64,000 nt of DNA from Closterium sp. Naga37s-1 (lineage: Eukaryota; Streptophyta; Zygnematophyceae; Desmidiales; Closteriaceae): the NCBI GenBank assembly GCA_947471745.1, contig CANJKZ010000068.1:3081001-3145000 (forward strand), written 5' to 3'. Shown piece by piece: positions 1 to 12,109 of the stretch. The translations under genes and the position numbers were made by a program. Positions within the stretch are counted from its first letter, which is position 1. Each line of letters begins with the position of its first letter. A model generated the notes under the pieces. The model was not told where the DNA came from and did no database searches. It saw only the letters and a program-made list of their open reading frames with translations.

Positions 1-1520
1 CGCCGCGGTCTTGTTCACCAATGGCCGTGTCTCTGCCCACTTGCTCACGTGCTCTATCATGAGCATGATATACCTCCTTCCCCTCATGCTCACAGGTAGT
101 TCCCCGGCTATATCTAGTGACCACCTGTATCCAAGCTCCACAATTGCCAGCGGCTGGAGCTCTGCCTGACTTTTCAGCAGGGTTGCCTTGTTCCTGCAGC
201 AGAGCTCACACTTCTCCAACCATTCCTTCACCTCCTTCCGCATCCCTACCCACCACCATCCTGTCTGCAGCAGCTGTTGCGTGCGCAGCGGGCCGTAGTG
301 CCCCATCTTCTCATGCACTTCTTTAATGATCCTTTCCCGCTCCCCTGGCTCTGGCACCCTCTTCCATCCGTCTTTGGTCCTCAGCTGCACCTGCCCCTGG
401 AACCACCTGTAGTGCTGCCCCCTTGCCCGGGCCCTGGACCCCGCTCCCTCGTCCTCGGCTGTCTCTCCCTTTATCCATGCCAGTGTCTCGGCGTCCTGCC
501 AGATGTCTGCTGCCCCTCGCGTCTGTTCTCCTCCTGGCCCCTGCTCCTTGACCATGGCGGTCAGTGCTGCTGCGGGTGGCTCTGGTCCTGTGCCCGGCTC
601 ATCCTTCTCCTTCGGTGGTTTCCTTGACAACCCATCCACGTGCTGCATTGTCTTCCCGGGGCGGTGCTTCACGGTGAAGTCATATTCCTGCAATCTCATT
701 GCCCACCGCGCGTTCCGCCCCGTCAGTGTCTGGTTCTGCATGAGCCACAGCAAGGGCTGATGGTCGGTCACCAACGTGAAGTGCCTGCCTTGTAGATAGA
801 CTCGGAAGTGTCCGACTGTCGACACCGCTGCCAGCCCCTCGCACTCGTATGAGGAATAGTTCGCCTCTGCTGGGTTGCATGTCCTGCTGGTGAACACCAC
901 CACCTTCTCCTGCCCATCTTCCATTTGGCTCAGGACTGCCCCAATCCCTACACTGCTCCAGTCCGTGTAGAGCACAAATGGCGCCCTTCCGTCAGGCAGC
1001 TTCAGCACTGCTCCTTCCTTTACTGCCTCCATCAACCCCTTCAGTGCCCCCTCTTACGCCTCTTCCCACTGCCACTTCTGATCCTCTCTCAGCAGCTTGT
1101 TCAGCGGTGCGGCTCTCTTGCTAAAGTCGGCTATGAACTTGCGGTAGTATTCAGGAAGCCCAGTAGCCCTCTTAATCCACTTCTGTCCTATGGGCGCCCC
1201 ACCCTGTCCAACACTTCTACCGTCGCCTTCTGGATGCTCAGCTCCGTTCCTGGCACCTCAAACCCCAAGTACGCCACGCTGCTGTGTCCGAACCGACATT
1301 TCCCAGGGTGGCAAGTCAGCCCTGCTGCTTGGATGGCGGCCAGCGTCGCTTCGATGTCGTTGACGTGCGTCTCGCTGTCGGGACTGAAGATGATTACGTC
1401 ATCTATGTAGCAGGCCGCATTCTTCACTTGCCGCAGCACCGCATCCTTTACTCTCTGGAACACAGCTGAGGCATTCCTTAGCCCGAATGGCATGAAATTC
1501 CTTGGGAGTACCTTGACGCC
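1..1520 (-). pseudogene. Ty3/gypsy pol fragment (RT end, RNase H, integrase N-terminus)
   Basis: Read on the minus strand from about 1515 down to 1, this is the 3' half of a Ty3/gypsy pol. It runs from the RT palm (FMPFGLRNA, then YIDDVIIFS, the gypsy form of the YxDD box) through the RT connection (LLGFLN..YRKFI), RNase H (TDHQPLLWL, then HVDGLSR), the integrase H2C2 zinc-binding motif and the first residues of the integrase core (SLDIAGELP). Breaks are visible: an in-frame TAG at 1188-1190, loss of about one base near 1155 that shifts the frame within FLN-YYRKF, and a TAA at about 1052-1054. The 5' part of RT, the protease and gag are missing because the sequence switches to a copia gag near 1530. 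The other end leaves the window. Family assignment is firm; it is a dead fragment. Confidence 0.9.
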
Positions 1521-1535
1521 AGCCACCGGGCATGG

Positions 1536-4500
1536 CACTTCATCGAGTCGACCTACCAGGTGACCGACGACTTGTTCATCGCCTAGCTTGAGGGGCAGCT
1601 GACGCACCTGCATATGGGCGACGAGGAGACGGCGACCGAGTACTGCAACCGAGCTCGGCGCATTCTCGCCACCATCAGGATGGCCGGCGCGCAGTACTTG
1701 ACGGCGTCGTACGTCACCCACGTTATGCAGGGACTCTCGAGCAGCTACAACCTCCTGAAGCGGCTGTCCATGGCGCCGAGCACGAGGATGACGCTCAATG
1801 AGGACAACCTTACCTCGTACATCCTGCAGGACGAGGCGATGCAGGAGGCTGAGCGGTCCCAGGAGCTCTTGGCGCAGGCGAACTTCGTCGCCCCGGCGAA
1901 GCAAGGAGGTCGACCGGGGCAGCGCGGACAGCCCAGCGGCGGTGGTACCAATGGCTGGAAGCCGAGCAAGGATGCCGACAAGAAGAAGTCGACCAAGGAT
2001 AGCGGTCGTGGAAGAGAAGGCCGACGCCGGGAATGCTGGCTGTGCGGCGACCCCGACCACCTCTCTTTCGAGTGCCCCGAGCGCAGCGATACCGACGACG
2101 ACGACACCAAGGGAGGCCGCGGGAGGTCGGCCAACCGTCGTCCCCGTCGAGGAAACTAGCCGCGCAAGGAGAAGCACTCGACCAAGTCGACCTCGGCGAA
2201 GGACGTCGACTCATCGGCTGGCAACAAGGAGCGAGGCGACAAGGCGGCGTCGTGCTCGCTTGTCGGCGTCGTGGAGCCAACCGTCTCGCTGGCGCCGGAG
2301 GCCGGTGAGGACTTCCAGGCGGTGGCGGCAGCTGTGCAGGCGAACCCAGAGGTGATCCTGCTCGACAGCGGCTGCTCGCACCACCTGATGGGGACGAAGG
2401 AGGCCTTCGTCAACCTGGGGCCGAGCGGCGACGTCAAGCACATGCGCGGCTTCAATGGGGCGCTGCAGGACGTTCAGGGCCGCGGCACTGTCGCTCTGAA
2501 AGGGGAGGCCGGGAAGCAGGTGCTCATCCCCGATGTGCTGTATATACCCGGCATCCGGGCAAACCTGCTTTCAACCGGCTAGCTGAAGGAGCACGGCGTG
2601 AAGCTGCAGGAGGACGGCGACGGGATGCTGCTCGTCTCGGCAGCGGGGGAGGTGCTCGGTCGGGCGACGTACACCGGGCGTGTCCTCTGCACCGACCTGC
2701 GCCCCTGCTCAGCCAAGCCGACAACGCCCACCACGGAGGTAGTGGCCCTGCGAGTGATCATCTCGGCGACGAAGGCAACGCCGGACAGGATGCACGCAAG
2801 GCTTGCGCACGTCGGCATGGACACCATCCGGAGCTCGGCGAAGCACGAGTTTGCCACCGAGCTGGACCTCAATTCGGCGTCCGGCACCGACTCCTCGTGT
2901 GTTTCGTGCGTCGGCGGGAAGCTAACGCGCCATACCTTCCCCGACAAAGGCTCGGACGCCGACGACGTGCTGGCCGTCGTGCACATCGACCTATGCGGGC
3001 CAATCCGTGTGGCTGCCAAGGATGGCAGCCTGTACTTCTTGCTGCTGAAGGACCGCAAGACCCGCTACGTGTGGGTGAGGCCGGTCGCCAAGAAGTCGGA
3101 GGCATTGCAGGTGTTCATGCAGTGGCTGGCGGTGTTTGAGAGGCAGACGAAGAGGTCGGTGTTGATGCTGCGCTCTGACCGGGGAGGGGAGTTCCACGGG
3201 AAGCAGTTCACCGACTTCGTGAACGGAAAGGGGATCGTCCATGACCTGACCTACCCGTACACCTCGCAGCAGAACGGCATGGCGGAGCGGGAGATGAGGA
3301 CGGTGGTGGAGTCGGTGCGAACGATGCTGCACATGGGCGTGCAGCACCACTGGTGGCACCTCGCTCTCCGACAGGCCGTCTGGGTCCGCAACTGCCTTAA
3401 GAGGTCGGCGTTGACGCCGGGGACAACGCCGTACCAGCTGCTCACCGGGAAGAAACCCGATTTGTCGCTGGCGCGGGTGTGGGGCTGCATGGCGCAGTTC
3501 TTGGTTCTTGGTTTCGTGGTGGGAAGCTGCAGCCGAAGGCCCGGTGGGGCCTCCACCTCGGCAAGTCGGAGGAGAGCAAGGGCTGGGAGCTCCTCGACAT
3601 CGCCGACAACCGGGTGGTCACCACGTCGGACGTGGTGTTATACGAGAGCATGTCGCTGGAAGTGTGGAAGTCGGCGCACGGGCCAACGTCAGGGCGGATG
3701 CCGGCTCACCCGCCAACGGACACCTCGACGGCGACACTGCCTCTGCTCGCCGAGGTCGGTGAGCTTTTTGGTGAGGACGCCGAGGACGTCCCCTCTCCCT
3801 GCCCTTCACCTGCCCCTCCCCTTGTTACCGAATTGCATGGGCTGACCCCGATGTCGGCCTCCGGCGATGAGGGGAGAAGTGGGGCGTCACCTGTGGCGCC
3901 GGACCCAAGCATCGCCGGTGGCCGACGTGATGCTGCCAGTGGCCGACGTGATCCTGTGCAAAGCGGCGTGAGAGCGAAGCTGACGCCGACCAAAAGGCAG
4001 CAGGTGGTGCCGCCGACTTTGGTGAAGCCGGTGAAGGAGATGCCTTCGGAACAGCAGCTGACAGGGGAGCAGGCAGCAGCAACGCCGACCAAGGAGCAGT
4101 TGGCGGGGGAGCTGACCCAAGGGGAGCAGTCGGCTGGGACGCTGATTGAGGTGCAGTAGGACGCCGGGGACAGCGATGACGGCGACGATAGAGGGGACGC
4201 CGAGGAGGTCCAGCCGGGACCACGGCGTTCAGGCCGACTTCGGAGGCCGTCTGACTTCTTCGTCCCCGCTGCCTTCACCATGGTGGACGATGATGACCTG
4301 CTGTACGATGACGCCAAGGAGGATGAGGAGTTGCGGAGCTCGACCGGGACATGCACGCCGACCCCGAGCACCGCTGGGACATCTCAAAGATGACAGTGAA
4401 GGAGGCGTTGGCGAGCTGGAAGGGCCCGGCGGTGAAGGCCGCCATGGAGGAGGAGATCTGCAGCCTCATCAACATGGGTACGTGGGAGCTGGTCAAACGC

Positions 4501-5974
4501 CCGCCAGGAGTGAACATCATGAAGAACTGGTGGGTGTTGACAACGAAGTACCACATCGACGACACCGTCGAGCGAAAGAAGGCGAGGCTGGTCGTGAAGG
4601 GCTTCACGCAGGTGTACGGCGCTGACTACGACGAGACGTTCGCGCCGGTGGGCAGCTACGTTACGCTGAGGATCTTCTAGCATCGTCGCCGTCCTCAACC
4701 TCAACCTGATGCAGCTCGACATGAAGAACGCCTTCCTGCAGAGCAAGCTCGACCGGGTGCTCTACATGTCCCAGCCAGACTACTTCAACGACGGAACCGG
4801 TCGGGTGTGCAAGCTGCTGAAGAGCCTCTATGGGCTGAAGCAGTCGCCGCTGCTGTGGTACTTGGCGCTCAACGACGTGCTGGTCGGTGCCGGGAAGAAC
4901 AAGAGCCAGGTCGACGAGGCTCTATACTTCAAGGACAGCGACGACGGAGTGGCCTGCTGGGTGCTGGTCTACGTCGACGACCTGCTCACCGCCAGCAGCA
5001 GCGCCGCAATGCTGGAGGAGCTGAAGGAGCTCCTGGAAGCCGCCTTCGAGCTGCGTGAGATCTCACCGGTGCAGAAGTACCTCGGGCTGGAGATCGTCCG
5101 CGACAAGTCGGCGGGGAAGCTGTGGCTGCACCAGCAAGGCTACGCTGACAAGCTACGTAGGCGCTTCATTGACGAGGAGCAGACCGGGCGCACCCCGAAG
5201 ACGCCGGTCTCGGTCGACGCCTACGCCGAGCTCACCTTCGACGACGAGGAGGCGCAGGAACGCCAGGAGGAGGAGTACCGGCACAAGGTCGGCTCGCTGC
5301 AGTTCGCGGCGACGACGACGAGGCCGGACATCGCCTTCGCCTGCAGTAAGCTGGGGAGCGGCCTCACGGTGAGGAGCGACCAGCACTGGCGCGAGGCCGA
5401 CCGCTGCCTCGCCTACCTCGCTAACATGCGTGACACCGCCCTGGAGTTCGGCAGTGGACCTGAGTCGCTAGAGTTGGTCGGCAACATGGACGCCGACGAC
5501 GCCGGTAACAAGCAGAACAGGACGAGCACAGGCGGCTACGTGTTCGTCTACGGAGGGGCCGCGGTCTCCTGGTCGAGCCAGCGCATCAAGTGCGCGACGC
5601 TGTCGTCGACCGAGTCGGAGTACGTGGCGGCCACCGAAGCCGGCAAAGAGGGACGCCGACTTCGTTTCCTCCTTGTAGAATTCCGGCAGCTGGACGCCGG
5701 GAAGCCAACTGTCTTGAGGGTGGACAACAAGTCGGCCATCACGGTCGCCGAGAGCATGGGGTTGACGGGCAACCTCAAACACATGGAGCGGCGACAGGCC
5801 TGGCTGCAGCACATGGTGAAGCGCGGGAAGTTCTCGCTGAGGTACATCCCGACCACCGAGCAGCCGGCTGACTTCCTGACGAAGGCGCTGCACTACCCGG
5901 CCTTCAACCGGTGCTCCGTCGCAATCGGCCAGGTGCGCTTGGCCGGCGACGGCGACGACGACGTGCAGCAGTAG
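1536..5974 (+). pseudogene. Copia-1 gag-pol, broken
   Basis: The gag region (about 1536-2159) has a UBN2-like helical domain and a zinc knuckle CWLCGDPDHLSFEC (CX2CX4HX4C). The protease begins near 2330 with DSGCSHH, where most copia proteases have DSGASHH. The GAG-pre-integrase HxxxC motif and the integrase DDE core follow (IDLCGP, SDRGGEF, then NGMAE) to about 3500. RT and RNase H occupy 4351-5974: TFAPVGSYVTLR, the LDMKNAFLQ motif, YVDDLL, the WSSQRIKCATLSSTESEY motif of RNase H and the terminal QPADFLTKAL. From 1536 to about 3507 one frame is kept with three TAG stops (1585, 2157, 2580). The frame then shifts near 3507 and again near 4675. It therefore cannot give a continuous polyprotein. 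Confidence 0.9.
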
Positions 5975-6102
5975 GTGCCATGCCCTCCTGCATGGCTGGT
6001 GCGGTGACCGGCGTGCTGTGTGTTGTGTGCACGCCGCTGAGCTTTTCTCCGAGCTGTAGTGTCGTGTGGGCTAGGGGCCCAAGCGTGAACGCGGCAGGGG
6101 AG

Positions 6103-6771
6103 TGTCAACGGGAGTGTTGTTTGGCCCCGTCCTCGCTTGGGCGGAGCCGACCTCGTGGTCGGATGTGCGGGGGTTGCAGCCGACCTGCAGCAGTGGGCAC
6201 GGGGGCCACTGTAAGGGCGCCGATCTGGAGGGCGCCTGGCTGGAGGGCGCCGAGCACGATGACGTCGCCCTGGACGCCTGGTTGGCGTCCTGGACGCTTG
6301 GACGGCGTCCTGGGAAGCTGGACGCCGTGCTGGACGTCGCCACGACTACCCGGGTACCTGGTCGACGTCGTGGGCGCCTGCACGGCATCCTGGAAGGCCA
6401 GACGCCGACCTAGGCGTCTGCACGGCGTCCTAGGAGCCTGGGACGCCGCCTTGGGTGTCTGCAAGGCGTCCTCGGCATCTGGACGCCGACCTCGGGGTCC
6501 GGACGGCGTCCTGGGTGCATGGACGCCGAACTGGGGACGCCGGGCATAGGTGGCCGGCTACGGACTGCGCCGGTCGGCCAGGCGTGGTTGCCCGGTCGAC
6601 CGGGATATTCGGGCGACGTGTGCGAGTGTCGCCGGGGTGAAGTCTGCGAGGCTGACCTCGGGGGTGGTATCCCGAGGTCCACGTGGCTGGTGGGCGCAGT
6701 CATTGGCGTGGAGTCTGTCAGGCGTCTGCGCTGTGCTCGTGACAAGGTGTGGAGCGCCAACCAACTGCGCG
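6103..6771 (+). repeat. Copia-1 3' LTR, truncated
   Basis: It begins TGTCAACGGGAGTG just after the purine tract and matches, with scattered changes, the inverted copy read down from 22696. That alignment holds until about 6771 of this copy. The last ~390 bp of the LTR are missing, replaced by the antisense Copia-2 pol end. Many internal short repeats of the type GGACGCC/GGCGTCC are present in this LTR family. Confidence 0.85.
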
Positions 6772-6777
6772 CACCGG

Positions 6778-9700
6778 TTACGGGCCACTCGACTCTACGG
6801 ACTCATCCGAAGGCAGAGCTGAGAGCGAGTGGCGAGTAGGCAGAGGAGTGGCCTGAGGCGAGGAGTACGTGAAGCCGAAGCGCTGAAGGACCTGCTGCAC
6901 CATGTGTGACTGAGTCAGGGTAATGGTGCGGCGTGCTCTGTCCCGAGTGATCTGCAAGCCAAGGTAGCTGCGCAGTTCACCCAGGTCAGTGCACGTGTGT
7001 CTCTTCTGCAGCTCGGACTTCACGTGGGCTAGTCCAGCAGTGTCAGCTGTGGCAAAGACCAAGTCGTCGACGTACACGAGGATGTAGAACGGCGGCAAAG
7101 AAGTGTCGGTGCGCAGAAACAGCGACGGGTCGGCAGTAGAGGGAGCAAACCCAAGAGCCGCAAGTGTAGTCCTCAGTGTGTCGTGCCACTCACGCGGTGC
7201 CTGGCGGAGACCGTAGACTGGCCGCCGTAGGCTCCACTGGGTGCCAGGAGGAAAAGACCCAGTGAAGCCAGGTGGGCGACGCAGCCAGATCTCCTCGTGC
7301 AGGCTGCCCTGCAAGAAATCAGTGCTGAAGTCAAGAGAGTGTAGCTCGTAGTCACGGTGAGCAGCTACGTGCAGCAGTACCCGAAGAGTGGTCATCTTCG
7401 GGGTGGGAGAGAAGGTCTGAAAGTAGTCAACTCCCTGCCGCTGACTGAAGCCACGAGCCACGTAACGCGCCTTGAAGACAGGCGGAGAACCCGGCGGTCG
7501 CTTCACCCTGAAAATCCACATGCCACTGACGATGTTCGCCCCAGGAGGGGGAACAGCGTCAACGTAGGTGCCTGTGGACTTCCAGGAAGCCATCTCTGTG
7601 TCCATAGCTGCCTGCCACTGAGAGGAGTAGGGACCCTCTATCGCCTCCGCGTAAGAGCGCGGAGTCGGGATGTCAAGTGCATCCGGGTCTCCCTCAGGGG
7701 TAAGCAGTACGGACACGAGATGAGGTGAAGCAGCGGCCAAGCACTGGAACTCCTCCTGCCTGTCCTCAAGGACGTCCATGCCAAGGGCACACTCACCCCC
7801 GACGGACGGAGGACAGTCAGACTCAGACTCAGCAACAAGACTGGCGACGTAGTCTAGGCGACAGCGAGCAGCAAAGTCGACGAGCTCAGCAACTAGAGCA
7901 GACGCAGCAGTGGACTCAAAGGAAGGGTCAGTGACAACCGTAGCAAGGAGACGCGTGACAGTAGGACTGGCAGCGCGAAGAGAGTCCGACTCCGGGTCGG
8001 CAAGAGTAGGAAGAGAAGACTCAGGAGGAGAAGGCAAAGGGGCACGCAGAGGAGCAGTGGACGGACGCAGAGACATCCGGTGCGTGCCAGGGACAGGAGG
8101 AGGACGCTGACGCGAACCGCGACCACTAGTGCGAGCAGCACGGACAGGCGACGCAGGGCGAGATGCAGGCTCACGACGCTCAGCAAGACCTCCAGTAGGA
8201 CCAGTGTAGGGAGACGGAGCAGGCAGTGGGGAGGCCGGCTGTAAGTGTAACTGCGACGGGACAGGCTGTGGACACTCTAAGGGAGGAGGAGGACCAGTAG
8301 AAGGCGGGAGACCAAGAACCTGCTGAAGGAGCGGAACGAAGTACGGCCGAGGCCGCGCGGCGACTCCAGACACAGGAGGGACAGCACCAGCACCCGCAGG
8401 GGCAGCACCAGCACCAGTAGCAGCTCCAGCTCCAGAACCCCCAGCAGCACCAGTAGTACCCCCAGCAGGACTGCCTCCAGGACCGACAGCAGTAGCCTCC
8501 GCGCCAACACCCGCAGCAACTCCAGCTCCAGAAGTACCCGCAGGTCCAGCAGCTCCAGAACTCCCAGTACGAGCACCTCCGGGACCCGTGGCACCAGCTC
8601 CCTCAGAAGCAACAGAACCTCCAGTACCCGCAGCACCTCCAGCTCCAGCAGCTCCAGCAGCTCGCCTCCAGCGCCGGGCAAACCACTCACGCAGCTCCTG
8701 GGGAGAGAGTGGCTCTCGGCGAGAGGGAGCACCCGGTGAACCGCCAGGCACAGCACCACCAGGCGTAGCACCCCCAGGCTCAGCACCTCCAGGCGTAGTA
8801 CCCCCAGGCTCAGCACCCCCAGACGCAGCACCCCCAGGCTCAGCACCTCCAGGCGTAGTACCCCCAGGCTCAGCACCCCCAGTCGGAGTACCCCCAGACT
8901 CAGCACCCCCAGGCTCAGCACCCCCAGGCTCAGCACCCCCAGGCGTAGCACCCACACGCTCAGCACCCCTAGAGTCAGCACCCCCAGGCTCAGCACCCTC
9001 AGCAGCACCAGAGTCACCAGCGACCTCGACAGGCTCAACAGCGTCTACCTGGGACACACCTGAAGGGGCAGGACCCTGAGGGGGGAGGGGGTCTACCGGG
9101 GGGGGACCTGGTACAAGGAAGAGCGGTGGCGGGGGGAGGGACGGAGTGCGGTAGGGGAAGAGGCGGTAGTAGGGGACCGACTCGTCGAACGTGACGTCCT
9201 GGGAGGACAGAACACGGCGAGAGGTGGGGTGGTAGAACTGCCACCCTGGGGCGTCAGGGGGGAAACCCAGGAAGACGCAAGGAGCAGCACGAGGGGACAG
9301 CTTGTCCGCAGACAAGTCGCGGACAAACGCCCGAGATCCCCAGACACGGAACGCAGACGCATCGCCAACCTTCCCCGTCCACAGCAAAGCTGGGGAGGTC
9401 TCCGGCATGGAGACCCTGGGCTGAAGGTTGATCTGATGCGCCGCGTACCGAACCGCAAACGGCCACAGAAAATGGGGGGCAGCCGCATGCATCATGGACG
9501 TACGGGCGACGTCCATGACCATGCCAATGCGGCGCTCAGCAATCCCATTTTGCTGTGGAGAGTCCGGAAGCGTGAAGGTCTGGCGGATGCCTCGTGCACG
9601 ACAGTAGGCTCGCAGAAGGCCAGAGGAGAACTCTCCGCCTCTGTCAGAGTGCAGACGCAGAACAGGAAAGTCCGAGCCAAAGCTCCGCCTGAGCTGGAGA

Positions 9701-12064
9701 CGAGCTGCGCGGATCCAGTCGATCAACACCTCAGTGACATCACCCTTGCTGCGCAAGGGGAAGACTGTGGTGTAACGCGAGTAGTCGTCAACCACCAGCA
9801 GGAAGTAGCGCTCGTGACCCTGTCCACGGACGCGGGCCGGGCCCCACACGTCCATGTGAAGCGTCTGCAGCGGGGCCTCTGTCGGAGGAAACTGGGAGGA
9901 GTGAGGGGTAGCCCGCTGCCGTCCCTCGACACAGGGGACGCAGGTAGGGCCTGGCCCCGGAGGAAGGGGAGGGAGGGACCGGGGAAGACCAGAGACAAGG
10001 ACACGGGAGGCCATGCTCCGGAGACGAAGCAGGGAGGGGTGGCCAAGGCGGTGGTGCCAGAGGAGAGTCTCGTGAGACAGGAGGCGACACGAGCAGGGGG
10101 CAGACTCAGGACCAGACCTGGACGCTGCAGCAAACACCTGACCCGACGCAGCTACCTGACCAGACGCAGGGACTGGAGGAGACGCAGTGGTCAGTGTGTA
10201 CAGGCTCGACCCTGGCCGACGTGTAAACGTGGCCAGGTGGCGGCCTGTCCGAGCGTCCGTGCAGTGGGTCACCCGCTGACTCGCAGGAGTGAACTGGTGA
10301 ACCCCCGCATCCTGTAGGTCAGCACCACTCACCAAGTTCGTAGAGAACGAGGGGAGGTAGAGACCAGACAGGGTGCCAGAGGGGGCCGCCGGACACGGGA
10401 GGACAGTGGAGAAGTGAGCAAGGACAGGACCCCCAGAGGGGTCTGCCAGGGAGACCGCAACTGGCCGGCCAAGCGGCGTGAGTGTGGTGCGGTCTCGAAA
10501 GAAGGAGCGAGAAGCCCCCGAGTCAAGTGTGAAGGTGTGGGAGGCCGAAGCCGACGCAGAACCTGAGAGAGCAGACTCACCAGCACCTGAGGGAGTAGAC
10601 GCACCTAGAGCAGCAGCCTCGCTAGCACCTAGAGCAGCAGCCTCACCAGTACCTAGAGCAGCAGTCTCAATGCCCGGGTCGGGCGGAAAACACCGGTAAC
10701 AGTCACCCTCATCACTAATAGTCACAGTATACACGGCAGCAAGAATAGCATCAAAGTCAAGGTCAAAGACAGCTACACCCGCCCTAGACAGCTCACCCCA
10801 GCGGGGGATCTCAGTGGCCTCAGGAAACTGGTGACGCCAAGCGTCCGTGAGGCGGCCAAAGCAGCGCTGGGTGGAGTGCGCACCCCCGCACTGCTCACCC
10901 GCGCGGTCGCCGGTGCGCAGGACGTAGGTGCACGGACCAGCACCCCCACCCCTCTGGCGTGCAGTGTACCACTCACGGAGCTGCTGAGGGGAGGGGACGT
11001 CACGAGTGCGCTGCTGCTGCTGCTGCTGCTGCTGGCGCTGACCACCACCGGAGCTGACCCTCTGCGCAGCGCCACCCCGACCAGCTCCACCTCCTCCGCC
11101 GCCTCCTCCTCCACCGCCGCCACCTCCGCTCCCTCCGCCACCGCCGCTGCCTCCTGCGCCTCCACTGCCGCCACCTACACCTCCACCCCCGCCACCACTC
11201 CCACCGCCACCACCACCTCCTCCACCACCTCCACCGCCGCCTCCACCGCCCCCGCTAGCTCCTCCAGCGCCCCTGCCCCCCTTGCCCCTGCCAGGGCGGC
11301 GTCTCCCGCTAGGGGTAGACGCTGCCCCAACCGACTCCAAACCAGCGAGGTCGGCCGCAGCAGCAGAGGCAACAGAGGGCAAAAGAGGGGAGGGGGAACA
11401 CCCCTCAAAGATGGGGGTGCGAGGGTCACCACGAGAGGCTCCTACAGCGACTATGCTCTTTTCTGCTGCTAGGAGGGCCTTCTCGAGGAGGTCAACGGTG
11501 AGAGTGGTGGGACAAACCGAGAGGAAGTGGTCCCTGACTACGCGAAGGGAGTCAGGGAGACGGGTGACGATGTAGTAGAGGGTGATGTACATGGGGGGGG
11601 GGTTTCTTGGCGCAGAACTCAGCAGGAAGCGCAGCGCGGTAGCGAGTGTCACTAGTGCGGAGGTGCGTGATGAGGTCAGCGACTGTGGGAAAGGCAGCAA
11701 GGTCAGGGAAGAGGTACGGTAGCATGAGGCGGCTCAGTGCAGCAGTGGCAGGGGAGGAGTAGCGTGCAACTACAGCGTCGTACAAGGTCTGAGCACTCTT
11801 GTACTGGCTAAAGTGCGCACGCTCAGAGGTAGGCAGGTGGCGACGCACAGCAAGACGTGCAGCAGCATCGCGCGTGGCCCACTGGGAGCGAACAGTTGCG
11901 TCAGCATCAGTGGCGGGAGCAGGAGAGGCACCAGAAGTGAGGTCAAAGAGGGAGAGGCCGTCTGCCCTATCGCACTGTAAGAAAAGCTGCAGGTCATCTA
12001 TCCAGACGTCAAAGTCAATGGCCCGACCCTCAGCGTCAAAAGCGAGGACACTAGGGGTAGCCAT
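6778..12064 (-). pseudogene. Copia-2 gag-pol polyprotein, one frameshift and a lost C-terminus
   Basis: The gag starts at ATG 12064 (MATPSVLAFDAEGRAIDF) with a UBN2-like domain. The frame is lost at a run of ten G on the plus strand (11593-11602) and continues in the next frame as about 1,640 open codons to 6778. In the large frame (codon 1 at 11700): a Gly-rich tract at about 135-210, a Cys/His cluster near 265-290, protease DSGAS near residue 392, the GAG-pre-integrase motif WHHRLGHPS, integrase (HMDVWGP near 617, SDRGGEF, then NGIAE), a long linker with GGAEP repeats, then RT with YVDDLVFA near 1543. It ends inside RT because the element is cut, so RNase H is absent. Apart from the homopolymer the frame is remarkably open, which suggests a fairly young copy. 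Confidence 0.88.
8580..9012 (-). repeat. 15-bp coding minisatellite (GGAEP/GGATP) in the Copia-2 linker
   Basis: Units of about 15 bp (plus strand gcacccccaggctca and variants) run through about 8730-9010, preceded by looser Ala/Gly/Ser-rich repeats from 8580. The unit length is a multiple of three, so the polyprotein frame is kept. It lies between integrase and RT, normally a variable linker in copia proteins. Confidence 0.8.
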
Positions 12065-12109
12065 GACAGTAGTAGACTAGCAGTGCAAACAGTGGGGTGA
12101 GGGCAGTGC

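Larger units (their letters stand above)
1530..6771 (+). mobile_element. Copia-1: 5'-truncated, decayed Ty1/copia element
   Basis: The copia order gag, protease, integrase, RT, RNase H is kept on the plus strand, followed by a purine tract (GCGGCAGGGGAG) at about 6091-6102 and the beginning of the 3' LTR at 6103. The 5' LTR, leader and gag N-terminus are missing: the element starts abruptly beside an antisense gypsy fragment. The 3' LTR is cut near 6771, where an antisense Copia-2 pol begins. Two other LTRs of this family occur in the window (21638-22696 inverted, and 27447-29583 interrupted), which gives a full LTR length of about 1.06 kb. Confidence 0.88.

Noticed and set aside
1188..2177. 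Open frame of 329 codons on the minus strand
   Set aside because: Only its last ~110 codons are real gypsy RT; the rest is the antisense of the Copia-1 gag. The fusion is a by-product of the junction at about 1530.
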